A stretch of DNA of 64,000 nt from contig NW_019211457.1 of NCBI RefSeq assembly GCF_002443255.2, positions 39,717,126 to 39,781,125 of the forward strand, written 5' to 3'. Below, in pieces: positions 36,831-48,881 of the stretch (position 1 is its first letter; every line of letters starts with the position of its first letter). A model generated the notes under the pieces. It saw only the letters and a list, made by a program, of their open reading frames with translations, did no database searches and was not told the DNA's origin. This DNA comes from Varroa destructor. Lineage: Eukaryota > Arthropoda > Arachnida > Mesostigmata > Varroidae. The translations under genes and the position numbers were made by a program.

Positions 36831-38186
36831 ATAGGCAAATATGTTGCTAGAATGATTTTTCTGTCACGTTCTGATATATCAGTGGCGACCAATGTAGCTC
36901 TTGCGGATCTGAAATTATATGGCATCATGCTGCCATAATTACTGCGGCATAAGGTTCCTGTTGGTGGTCATTTTCAAGCAAATCGAACCAGACTTGCAGG
37001 ATCATTAGTCTAGTCTACACTGGTATATAAAGTGGTAACCTTAATAGAAGGATAAGGTCAGATTTTGCGGCTGGTAGCATATAGCTCTCTATAAGAATCA
37101 CGTAAGAAAATGGAAATAGATTCAATAGTTGTAATTTATTAAACTTCGAAATTGTTTTTAAACATTTTCGAAGATTTTTATGCTTATTACATCACGAAGC
37201 GTACTAAGCATAACAACTAAGCCGGCTTAGGTAAGTCTATTTGTTTGGTGATCGCTTAAAAATTAACCCTGTAAATAAAATTGATTATAGTTAATATATT
37301 TCATCAATATTTGAAATATTCTGCTAACCAAGGGCTGTTGTTTAAATACTCTGGGTTGTGTCTGTGCTCGTTACTAGCGATAAGTATACTTTTTCGGAAG
37401 TAAATAAATGTACTTGTATGGCACCGTGGCAAGTTCTTACACTTGAATCTTCAATTAGTAGTGCATTATGATACTTCTATGAACGGAGAACAAGTTCAAC
37501 ACAACCTTGGATTCACTATAGAATTAATTGGGACAACATGAAACTTATTCTCATTTGAGATAAGTTATGTTTTCAGTAGACTTGCAGTAACATCTTATTA
37601 TAGTCAGTTGCTTTTCATCTAGATATTTGCATGTACGGCGCTTGTAATAGACATATTTAGCCGAAGATAAAATTCCGGTAAATAAAAGGCCGGTTTTATC
37701 CTGTTAAAACACGATAAGGTGCCTTAGTTAATTTAGCTGGCTTTCCTTCGTATGATACATCTTTTTTATAAAAACTTTAAAAAAAACATTATAAGCAGAC
37801 TACGATTTTCTAGAACGGTACTAGGTGATTTCGTCTAAATGATCTACTAAGAAACATATTCAAATATTGATCTATTTTTTTTTGTCCATCTAGTTGACGA
37901 TTGTCTTCCTAAACTATTCAGGCTAAATAAATAAATGGAGCTTTGAGAGCTCCAACTAAAATCACTTGTTTTAGAATTAGATTCCGAATGCGTGCTGTGG
38001 GTAACTTGCATGCAACAAAAAAAAAAAGCCTTATTTAAACAAATTTGCATTTAGAACAAAAATGACAGTGTGGACTCGAATACCTTAATCAGGAGTTTCT
38101 TCTAGCTTTAAGTCTAAACAGTTAAAAAGCTTTATCTAGTATTGTATCTGGACCCAAAAAAAAATCTGCAGCTTTACTGCATTAGC
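36831..38186. other. Intergenic, AT-rich
   Basis: The probable 3' UTR of the EF-Tu gene occupies the first part; no other gene is seen. Confidence 0.5.
37274..37279 (+). promoter_or_regulatory. Possible polyadenylation signal of the EF-Tu gene
   Basis: First AATAAA downstream of the stop, about 445 bases away; another lies near 37404. Confidence 0.35.
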
Positions 38187-38471
38187 TTACTTGTTCCCTA
38201 GAAATGGTTTTGTTAGTCTAAAAATAGTGTCGTTGCTTTCCCTAAGCTGCAAAAGGATCTGGGAGCAGTCGCGACGGTTCTGTAGAAGCGCATTTAGGTA
38301 GTAGCTGTGAATAAGGCTTTCCAGCAACATATATCTATGATATACACCCAGCACACTCAAGGAGACTCTTGCTAATGCCATCCTGTGGTGATGCGCAGTT
38401 TTAATCTTCCTGAAAGCCTCTAGACTGTCCGCCAGTGCAAATGTGTAGCACATACATGCTTTTGCTTGCAT
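38187..38471 (-). CDS. Small helical protein or exon of unknown family
   Basis: The frame starts at a true ATG (38471) and encodes 94 residues. Composition is protein-like rather than repeat-driven: helical, Leu- and Arg-rich, with segments such as ALADSLEAFRKIKTAHHHR and LLQNRRDCSQILLQLRESND. It stays open a further 39 bases upstream of the ATG, so it may be the last exon of a longer gene. No signal peptide or transmembrane segment. The family is not recognised and the coding call rests on composition alone. Confidence 0.35.
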   Translation of the reverse strand: MQAKACMCYTFALADSLEAFRKIKTAHHHRMALARVSLSVLGVYHRYMLLESLIHSYYLNALLQNRRDCSQILLQLRESNDTIFRLTKPFLGNK

Positions 38472-41164
38472 GACTCCGTGAATATCGTCCCATGGCGCCG
38501 CTTGATCCTATTGTGCGCTCTCGTTTCAACTAATCAAAGGGTAACGTCATCGTCAGCAGCTACAAACAGGGACGGCTGGTGTCATTGGGCTAACTAACTC
38601 GACTAGCGTGAGTTTCAATTAAATACCTCGACTTCTTCTAGAGCCTTCCTGTCTATCGTTGCCATCTTCCGGCCATAGAATGGTCGCGGTTTTCCGTCGC
38701 TTCCTTTCTTTTCCCGTACACGTGTACATTTGCCAATTGTGCGCCACCGGTTCGTACATTGCATTTGTGTGTTTCTCGGTCAATAGCAGTTATTGAGCCC
38801 TTTACTAGACGTGAAAGATTCGGCATAAAGGCCTGGTGCGTGTGGAATGTACAGTATGCATTGGTTGACTGCACAGGATGCTGAGGTATGTCAACCAGTA
38901 ATCTATGATGGCAACAATGAAGTGTGCCATGGAAACAGGAGCAAATCAATGTAGTCGTATAAACGCTAACGATAAGAGCGCTCATGGCAATCTTGTGAAC
39001 TTGCTGCGATAGCCGATCATCATTGTTGTGTGTTCGCCTTTGTGCATTTATATGTGTGAGTGTCCGTTGGCATTGCATCTATTTTCTGATAATAGATACG
39101 TATGCATTGTTTTTGTGTCACGGCGTGGCATTCCTTAAACGACCGCAGTAATGCAAAAAACCGGTTAGCTTTGCAGCAAGAATAGAGGAGTGCCTTCGCT
39201 GGCAGCAAACAGACCAACGCAACGGTTAGCCATTTCGACAAAAGATAGACTGGCACGCTGGGCGTCGTCGTATTTGTTGGCCGCTGGGTCGCTCGCTCCG
39301 TCTGCCGGTGGTATGGTGACGGCGGCCGAGATACCTTTGCCTTTATCGAGTCTACGACCGCTGCAACGCCTCTTTAAGTATAAGAGATCCGCTTGTCTGT
39401 CTGCCTGTCATATTATTTATTGTGTATGTGTACGCGTGTGAATAGCTAATTCAGTGCGCGTATGAAACGACAGTGACAGAGTTGAAGTCCGCCCCAATCG
39501 TCGGCCGACTACGAGAGAGAAGCGCGAGCGGCCGCTGCTTACTAAGTGGGCCATCAAGTTTTGTGGCTGGTGCCGTAAACACAGCGGGGTAAAGGGTTGT
39601 TGATGGCAGCGGTGACAGTACAACAGCGCCAGCAGTAAGTATCATCATCTGTAGCTTATCGCATTGATATTCTTCTCCGTTGGAGATGTTGCTTGTTTGG
39701 CTGTCAATCCATCGGTCGGTCGGTCATTTCGTCTACCTTCTTTTCTCTGTTCTCGCTCATCGCGCAGAGACGCCGTCAGCGTTGTAGGCCATACGTAGTC
39801 GTACACCGATTATATGAAAATCTCTACAACTGATGCTTTCTTGTCTGGCTACAAGTGCTAAGCTAAAAACAGCGAATGAGTTGGCGAACGAATCAACTCG
39901 AAATGAACGAGAAGGTTGTCGTCGCTAGCATCGAGGCAGCAGACATGATCCGCTAATCATAATCACCGGTATGATTATCGCGCATTACTGTTACCGAGAG
40001 AAACAGCAGCCGTCGTTCGTTGTTTGTTGCTGGCTGATTTCAGCGGCCGATCGAGAAAGCAGGAAGCTAGCCGTCGAGTCATTCGCAGCATCTACGCGAG
40101 ATCTTTACGGCTTAAACTACTGCTACTGCTGTCGCTCTTAGCGCTACGGGTGTTGTTACTCTCGCGTCAAATTCATGAGAGAAGTAACTCGGCCAGTTGC
40201 GTATAACGCATCGAATCCTACAGTCGGTTCACAAGCACTGGCACGAACGCAAGCACACATATATACAAACGAACAAACAGATAAACATTACATTGTCACA
40301 AACGTGGTCATACACACGTTACGCATTTATACCAATAGCTGGCAATGCTATTAATATAGTAATCAATAGTCCTTCTAAATACTTTGCCAGAAACAGCGGG
40401 CCTTTAAAGCCAAAAGTATCAGGTAGGCAAACAATCAACCAGCAAAAGACAGGATCGACTAAGCAAAGTATAGAGGACCCATTGCAACGGGGCATCAGCA
40501 GCAACTGCCTTGCGGTACGATACTGGAGCAATGACAGTGACTGTTACGGGAACGGACCAATAGAAATAAAATCGAAATAAGAAAGAACAACAAGCAAAAA
40601 TATCATCAGCTGCCAAACGAACTGAGGCAGCAAAACGAGAATCGCTATGTCAGAACCGATGCCAACAGCGCCAGCAAAGCTAACAACCTCTCAAAGAACA
40701 CCATAGCAACGAAAGACTGTTGTAGTATTAACGGTTGCTTTGCTTTCAGTGTACAGACTCTTTCGTGAAGTCGGCATTCTATAAACATTTTTTGTTATCA
40801 TTCATACTCGCGCTGGTATATAATAACGCTTCTATAATGTAACTTGCAACAGTAATGGCAGTAGTAGCACGTCTTTGTGGAATTACACCAGATCGCCAGA
40901 TACAGCAGCGACAGCCAAAGCATTACTACGGTAATTGCAAAAGCGATGTTAGTATGAGATCCGATACGGCGGTAGCGCCACCGATGATAGTGGTCAAGGC
41001 TCGATTTAACAGATCACTACGAAACAGTTTCTTGTGGCGTCGACGTCCAATTAGTCTTTTCTCAGACGATGTCCTTTTTTTTTTCTCCTAATTGCCTGCT
41101 CCCGATCGCATCTCAGGTCGCTTCATCTTGTGTCCGGTTTACGTCCGCTAGCTTTCTTGCTGAC
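38472..41164. other. GC-richer, repeat-prone stretch with candidate promoters
   Basis: Compared with flanking DNA this segment is GC-richer, with CAG/CAA-type runs and a TCGGTCGGTCGG repeat near 39712. A short ATG frame at 39603-39634 (MAAVTVQQRQ) runs into a donor CA/GTAAGTATC and could be a first coding exon. A 141-codon minus-strand frame at 38653-39078 has no recognised domain. Arthropod promoters and long 5' UTRs often look like this, but no gene can be assigned. Confidence 0.35.
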
Positions 41165-41275
41165 GTCCCCGTTATAGCCTAGTGGGTGACGTATTGGGCT
41201 GCTAATCTCAGGGATACGTAGTAGTCCAGGTTAGAATTCGCGCATAGACACATGGTTCGTCTCGTGACGGATGGT
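41165..41275 (+). repeat. tRNA-derived SINE-like repeat, copy 2
   Basis: An A-box-like TAGCCTAGTGGGTGACG is followed by a B-box-like GGTTAGAATTCGCGC. It aligns end to end with 5634-5740 on the same strand. Confidence 0.7.
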
Positions 41276-41406
41276 GCCTAACGATAATGCCGGACGTAAA
41301 ACTCGAAATACTTAGCTGATTCCCTGCCGCTGCTGCAGTCATCCGACATCGGAACAGCTGCCCAACGACAACCACAGGTCAACCTGAGGACAGCCGCAGT
41401 GGCATA

Positions 41407-41598
41407 ATGGCTGCTCAATGTGCGTTCAGAGCACGCTCTCACGCAGTCGGCAAGCGACAATGGGGTGGCCTCAACATAGTTCCAGCGCTGATAGCATTGG
41501 TCGTCACAATTGTACCTCTAGAGGACTATCTGCCGAACGCTGACGGACAGACGGACGGACGAATCGAGTTGCCGCCGATGGTGGTGGCAACGGCGATG
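41407..41598 (+). CDS. Candidate first coding exon with hydrophobic segment
   Basis: An ATG opens 64 codons ending exactly at a strong donor (GCGATG/GTAAGTGC), phase 0. The product has a basic N-terminus and a hydrophobic core LNIVPALIALVVTIV, which could be a signal anchor, followed by a polar stretch. It sits in the GC-richer region just after a SINE. No downstream exon was found, so this is a candidate only. Confidence 0.3.
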
Positions 41599-42565
41599 GT
41601 AAGTGCTCAGTGCCGCCGTTGTGGCCGCGATGTTGCTGCTGTTAGCGAGCCGTCGTTAGCAGAGAACGCTGGTGCTCCGCGTGGAATAAAAACGTACGCG
41701 TAGGGCACGGGACGGGCAGCCGTAGCAGTAACGGCGCGAGTCGCCCAAACAGCAGTTTCTACGAGCGATATCGAACAGACGACACAAATACAGATCGCAC
41801 AGTTGTTGCGTCGCTGCAGAACCGGCAGCCAGGTAGTTCTGCTAATATTAGTCACGCAGGTATCATGGAAAAGGCGTTCTATCGTTTAATTATCGGACCC
41901 TGATTGAATGTGTGAATATAGGTATCATGGTCCGTAATCATCCGCCCGTGTGACCGCGAGGATGACTGTCGGTTCATTTGGTTGCTGTCTAACTAACCAA
42001 TTTTTTTCGGGAACTGTGCTTCATCGAAACCTCTTTGACAGAACTTCAAAAAAAAGCTTCGTACTATTGTACTATTTACCAGTAGTGCTGAATCGTTTAG
42101 AAACGAGCACAATAGCATGGACGTAGTCCCGATATCTTCATCAGATATCTGCTTGGAGCTTGTGCATCTTCGCCGAGTACAATGTGTCAGGCGCTGCTGG
42201 TGTCCACAACGAAACGATAACGCAAATCGTTTATGAATAACGACAATAGCAGCTAACTGAAATAGAGACGCTTATACGTGCGCGATTATTAGCTATTTGT
42301 TGTAGGACAGCGTCGTTATGTATAAATGCTTGATACTGATGAAACACATGCAGGCTTTCTGCCGTTGAAGAAAAAGCGAAAGGAAACAAAGGCAGTCACA
42401 GAACAGGCTATCGCGACGCGACACAGTAACACAGTGTGTGTCGTTTGGTGATGCAAAACAACAGTTTAGTCGAGAGTCACAACAATAGCACCAAAATCTG
42501 CGATATTGAACAAATATGACAACAGATTAGAAGGACTTCATATAGGCGCCGTTCACCATTACCGC

Positions 42566-42584
42566 TTGCCTTGCCTTGCCTTGC
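42566..42584. repeat. TTGCC pentanucleotide repeat
   Basis: Nearly four TTGCC units. Confidence 0.85.
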
Positions 42585-44697
42585 TATTACGGCAATAGTT
42601 ATTGTGAGTCCCACACATTCGGTGAGCCAGCTGAGACAGAGTTAGACAGAAACAGACATACATGTGTCTAACGTAGATAACGGATAGTCAGCAGGGTTTA
42701 CGAAGGCAAGTGTGCGCCCCTTGTTTCACATCTACTACGTTTGATACGGTTTAAACTCGTAGAACAAAGTCCAAAGAAAGAAAAATTTCATACAATAGAT
42801 GCGACCTAAGAACAAGTCCCCAGTTACTATTTTTTAGACAAATTTATTATGTAAGAGCAATTCGATAGTTTTCCCTAAAATTAATGTCATATTTCAACGT
42901 TTAACTGTCGCACCTCATTAAAAAAATCAGTTTGCCTTATGTGTTTTTTTTCCAGTGAAAAGCCTAGCGCTAGGAACTACCTGTAGGAGTGATGCCTGTT
43001 GTAGGACTATAGAACAAGGGTCAATAAGAAGCGTAAAAAAAATAATGGCAAGTACCGCAATTATTAGTATTAAGAATCCATGTTCGGAAGTCCCAAGTGG
43101 TAGAGACATATGTAATAACGGAGCATGGCGAGATTGCATTCATGACAGAGTGCGGTATGTAGTCGAATCTGCCATTTCGGTGACAGGCATTGCTTAATAA
43201 GTTCCACGCGCGTTGACGTTGTTTTCTTAGTTATCGTACACTTACCAAATCCATTCGCTTATTAACGTTTTCGTAAAAATAAAGCTCGAGAAGCGGCTTC
43301 AGATAGAACCTAAAGACTGGTTTATAACTTAAGGATTTGATATCATATAAATGTATGTGAAAACTTATGGAATTCTAATAAAATTTAGCCTAAAAAATGA
43401 TTAATGTAAAAAACGAGGTAAAGTAAATTGCGCCATTCGAAAATGACCAAAGATCTGGCCAAACTAATATAATAGGCTTTTGCTAGCGGTTTTTGCTTAA
43501 AACTATAACACTATTGCCCGTTTTAAGGAAATGTATTGTCTTAGCTGTGAAGCGTGGAACCGCTCCAACGTTGGTTTCGTGAAAGAAGTGTTACAAAGCA
43601 TCTAAATCTTTTAAGAGATGCATCTGAAACGGACAGCGAGTTTTCGAGAGGATTATAGGCTGTTTTATAGCCTAAAAGTCTAAATGTAGGCGGTTGTAGT
43701 CGTTTTGAAGTAGACATGTCCATTCAACCTAATCACACTCAATTTCACAGTTTTGACTTTAAGGCGAAATCGTGACTTTCAGATACCCGAAGCACCTCCA
43801 AACGATTTTTGCTGTTTTGGCTAACGTCTTGTAATATATTGTGCAATAGATAGCGAGATTCCGATGTTATAGATACTTTTGCTCAAATACAACATTAATG
43901 GTAAATACAAGTGCATTTTAAATAATAATGAACTTTATGAAATGTAGAGTCAAACATTTATAGTGCATTAGTAAATAATGACACATATCTATATATATAT
44001 ATATACATAAAGTTTATACTAGATAGGTTAATTTAAAGGTCAGAACGTTATATAAAGACCTTGAAAACGTGTCAAAAACATAATTACACTGCGTGCTCGT
44101 TTGTTTGGATCCTAGCCCGGGGACGGCTGGTATGAAACTACCCGAATATTGCATCTCCATCCAGGGCTGATCTCTGCCGCTTCCGCCTGGCGTGTCCTAC
44201 TCAATTATCTCGGGTTCTGTTCGAATCGATGCTGCAACTTGTTGGAGCAAGCACTTTGTTATGGTACCATCTAACTTATAGTAAATCTAGCTACATTGGG
44301 CCTTTTATTTGATATGATGGGTGGATTGAAAATTCTTTTGGTGAGTCATTATTTCTTACTGTTTTTGGCTAGATTTAATCCAAAAACGGGGACTGAGTTT
44401 GACTAATTTGCCTCAGTCTATCATCAAGATATACTTGTCTTTATAGCTTATTGTGCTTTTTGCTTACAGACAAACGAATGATAACTGTATCGATACTAAG
44501 CCTCAATAATGATTAACTAAAGATTTTTTTAAAAAACAGTTTTGTGTACTTGATGAGTTATGGAGACCAGGTGTGATTTTGTCGATTGCAATCATATGCC
44601 CTTAAAATATCCTTATGTTCATATAAAAGCGTACATATTTTAGAGCGCGATCGACTGTCCTTAAATAGGCGGGTTTTACCCAAATAGTCCGCTCGTG

Positions 44698-44699
<2 letters not shown>

Positions 44700-44736
<37 letters not shown>
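44700..44736. repeat. TA dinucleotide microsatellite
   Basis: About 18 uninterrupted TA units. Confidence 0.95.
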
Positions 44737-44738
<2 letters not shown>

Positions 44739-45863
44739 AAGTAAGATAGAATGATAAATACTACGTACCAATGTGAAAATGTGCCTCGGTTTGCATTTAT
44801 TAGCTGTGTCAATGTGCTGACTGTATATCCTGAGACAGGGCGAAACGATCATAGCACGGAGGAATCGTCGGGGAAACAGGTCAAATCACTTACAATGTCG
44901 CTCGTTCTTACCCAACCTCCAATCTCTCCGCAATTCTCTCGCGCAAAGTGCTTGTTACCGTGGCGGGTTAACGATTGGTCTATAGTGCTTACTGTTCAAT
45001 ATTAGTAAGTCTCGACGGCATATGTTGATCTCAGTGAACACATAAGAGGCGAAAACGAAATCAACTTTATTCGTTGTCAATGGCTAACCTCCCAATCAGT
45101 CGGCTACAACACGAGCTCTGAGAATCTGTCGGAATACGAATGGGAAGCTCAATCCATATGGCAGGTCCACGCGCGAACCCGTTTCAGTATAAAATAGCTA
45201 ATCCTATCTTCTTTAGTTGGCAAATATTATAGTCGTCGGCCTTAATTTCGTAAACGGCGCAAATGGTTTTAGGAGGCATCCTAACAAATGCTGTTGGAAA
45301 AAGTAGCTGATTCGATAATGCATAAACCAACGCCCTAAAATCATTTTTTTTTTAGCTTTACTAAAATTTTTCATTTTTTAATAATGGCGCAGAGCATTGG
45401 CACAGGTCGTGTAATCTATTAATCACTGATGATCATTCGAGATAGTTCTAGGTGTCACTGCGCTGTACACAATAACTAGTGTTGACAGCGTAGTAACACA
45501 ACACATTTAAGCCACTTTAATTATAACTTGGCAACGGATCAAAGTATGCCGAGATAATGCCATCAAAGTATGTAGTCGATAATCGAAGCGCAAAAGACTC
45601 ATCAATTCCTATGTGTGCATATATATGACAAATAATAATAATATAGCAGGTTGTACTCGAAGTTTTTTTTTTGTTTAAGTTTTGTGATGAACTTAATATT
45701 CCAATATTTAGCTACTTTTTGTTTCTATAATCGGTTGTTGTTTCTATTGCTTTGATTAGCTCGTGGGTGGAGCAGAAAAGGCCCTTTTTTTGGTATAAGA
45801 TTTTATCTCAGGTTTGCATTGTTTATTGTCGTATTTTTAGTATTGATATAGCCGGCGGACATA

Positions 45864-46521
45864 ATGAGCGAAGCGGGTGTAGGCACAACGGCAGGAATTG
45901 AAATTCCCGGCACCCGAGATGACTATCAAGAGACGGATCGAAGTGTCGCTTCTGATGGATTTGAGTCCGGAGGGCTGGCCACTCCCCCGAATACGCCTAT
46001 ATCTACCTCACTCACCCCCAACAATAGCCTGCTGTTGTCCAAGTCATGGTTTGCTGAACAGTTTCACAGGTTTGCTGCGATAAGTGTGTCCAGGCAATTT
46101 GTACAAATCTCTGATACTTGTCGTTGATGACATAACTAGAGAAAGCTCGAGAAAACCATATTCATTCGTGTCCGTTAGGTAAAAATTCAATCGAAATTCA
46201 ACTGTATGGATCACAACCGAAAACCTAACGTCTAGGTATTAAAGGTCACTATCACATTTTTTTTTATTGTCGGCCGCCTGACGTTCGCTCCAGATATTTT
46301 CCATACAAACAGAAATATATTAAAGTTCAAATTTACTCGGCTTTCTTTTGTGATTCAGAATAGTTTAGTTTTATAATTTCAGGCAAATGATGACACATCA
46401 TACGCATGCCGGCTTTACTGAATCAACCGAAAGGATTTATCAGTCAACAGGGAGCCACCAGCCACCGGACAAGTCCAGTGGTCTTGTGAAGGGTGGAAAA
46501 GACAAGGATAGCCCCAGCTAA
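45864..46521 (+). CDS. Small two-exon protein of unknown family (114 aa)
   Basis: Exons 45864-46069 and 46383-46521 join in phase 2 across a GT-AG intron (donor AG/GTTTGC, acceptor ATTTCAG). The first begins with ATG soon after a pyrimidine-rich TTTTTAG, so a 5'-UTR intron is likely. The joined protein is acidic at first, has a TPPNTP and Ser/Thr-rich middle, then a compact segment SWFAEQFHRQMMTHHTHAGF, and ends in a Lys/Gly/Ser-rich tail KGGKDKDSPS. It has no signal peptide or transmembrane segment. It looks like a small intrinsically disordered protein with one ordered motif. I do not recognise it. Confidence 0.55.
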
Positions 46522-46534
46522 AATAGACCATCTA

Positions 46535-46550
46535 CACTAGCGCCACCTCT
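46535..46550 (-). promoter_or_regulatory. CTCF-like motif
   Basis: The minus strand reads AGAGGTGGCGCTAGTG, which contains the insect CTCF core AGGTGGCGC, just after the stop codon of the 114-residue gene. Motif evidence only. Confidence 0.3.
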
Positions 46551-47204
46551 ACGAATATTTGCTCTGCCGTCATCTTGCTTGCATAATCTCAAATATGAAG
46601 ATTTAGGATCTTCCACTTGTAAGGGCTGGGTGATTGTACGGTTTGCCGTCATTTGTATTTGTTTGTGCCGATGTCGATATGTGGAGTTATTTGATTACTA
46701 TCCAAACGTAGAGGCTGGATAATTCAGACAATTTACACTTTGTGGACACAGCAAAAAGAACGAAAGTATAAGAATAGAACAAGACTACTCTACTGCATTC
46801 TGTTAAAACAGAGTATTACATAAAAATCTAATGTATAGTAAAATCTTGCTTATGCTGCAGGCCGCGTGCCCGATAAGTCAGATTATTCAGTTTATATTAA
46901 TCGGCCTGTACTCGTAGCATGTGCTTATATCGCTACGTTATGGGTAATGCACACCGATGTGGAAACTGCATAAAGAACAGGTTGTAAATAGAGTAATAAG
47001 ACGAATAGCCCTATTGTTGGTGGCCATACGTAGTTGCTTAATTTATGAGTAAAGCATGCACCGCGAACGCGTCATTCACTCATCGCTCAGATAATAATTG
47101 GAATCCGCACACGCACGGCCAATCAGTATTTGTTTGTGTCATAACAATACTGTAAAACATCACACAGCAGCTCGACACGGCGCAGCTTTTGGATAGATCT
47201 AATT

Positions 47205-47260
47205 ATATATATATATACATACACACACACATATCTATATACAGAAAGAGAGAGAACGAG
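47205..47260. repeat. Compound TA/CA/GA microsatellite
   Basis: TATATATATATACATACACACACACAC-type repeat followed by a GAGAGA tract. Confidence 0.85.
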
Positions 47261-48857
47261 GGAGAAGAGTACATACCTATTTAAGCAAATGACGTTGACC
47301 AATATGTAAAAACAACAAATAGTAAAAATATGTGAACGAAATTCAGATAGCAGTGATGTCTCACGCCCAATGTCTTTCATGAATGGGATTAAAACTCTCT
47401 CCTCTCACTGGAGCGTAAAAGTATCAAGTCATAAATCAAGAAAAACTACTTTCAACGCTATTTTTTCAGATTTCGTATTTAGCGCCATGCCGTACTTACG
47501 CATACGCGCGCATCATATACATGAAAAATGAATTATAATATACTCGCATTATGTAACAGGCTTGTTATTATTTTTGTTTACTTTATTCCAATAAAGTAAT
47601 TGATGAGTTCAAGCATTTTTTTTGCCCCTTTACTTATGATTCCGACATATCATTCATGAGTTAGTTTTGCTATCTTTGCTTTGCTTATATTACAGATCTT
47701 TGTTAAGTTCTTGCAACAATTAATATCATTGTTACTGTGTTACAGTGTTAAAATAGAGTTTGTCGGTTGGTTTTACGAGCCCTTCCATAATCAAAGGGGT
47801 GCACGTAACGGCATTTCTAAAGCTATAATTAATACTATATAGCTACCTTAGTATAACTGGGTAATTCTAGTTCAACGACTTAATTATCGAAAATAAGGTG
47901 ATAATCTCTGATCAGAGATCTTCACCTATAAAGCACAAGTAGCGCTACGCCTAGGTCAGCTGGCTTCAAGAGTGCATTTTCCCGCCAGACTTTCAAACAA
48001 AATTTCAAAATCTACGAAAGGCAACAAAGGGTTGGTAATGCTCTAATATTGTTTACTTAACTCCCGTCAATGCAGTTCTACTTGCATTGGATTTTTCCTC
48101 CTTTGATTTCAATTTCTCTTATTCTGCGTAAAGAAAGTTTGGACTTCCTCGATAATCCAATCATGTCTGGTCCAGACGACCAGACATGGTTCTATTCGTT
48201 TTAGACCTATTCATTTTAATACGACTAATGGTTAAGGACATGTTTATAAAATTGAGCGCCTGCCCGTAGGGTTCATGAGGTAGGCTGTATCGAATACAAA
48301 AATTCTGAGTGCTTTGCGAAGTTTTGAACAAACCTTTGAAGTGCTGGTAGAAGGCTCGATATTAATACTAGTTGAGGCCGAACTGATCTCCTATCTTCTT
48401 GTTCCGAAACTTGAAACAAGTCATTGTACAATTCCCAAAGTTAGCACAGTCTTAATTCAGTCTGACGCTCTAAACTGCAGTTAGCCTATATCTAGCACCA
48501 GATAGAGCAGCTTACAAACGGGCTAATTTGAAACTCAAATCAAATATTGTCCCATCGTGAGATGAGACTTTTTATAGACGAATAAAAAAGGCCTTAAATA
48601 AATCCAGCGTAATCTACTTATAAAATAAAGCATTAATCCTATTTATGCGCACACTGTGGATTCTATTAGCCAAGTTGATTTCTATAGTATCCTTTATCTA
48701 ATCTTTGTCTTGGTTGGTTTTGCTGTTTTGGATCCCACACTAGAAGGACGTATACATTATGAACGGCCCAAGCTTAATTGGAACCTCAGATCAAGTTAAG
48801 CTATTCTATTATCCACTTTTCTCAAGCTATTTTTTTTAATTCGTAATAAAATGTTTC

Positions 48858-48881
48858 ATTATTATTATTATTATTATTATT
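48858..48881. repeat. ATT trinucleotide microsatellite
   Basis: Eight ATT units, then TGTTGTT. Confidence 0.9.

Larger units (their letters stand above)
41600..45863. other. No recognisable gene
   Basis: GC-richer to about 42.7 kb, with a TTGCC repeat at 42566-42584, then AT-rich with a TA microsatellite at 44700-44736. Frames are short and lack domains. Confidence 0.5.
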
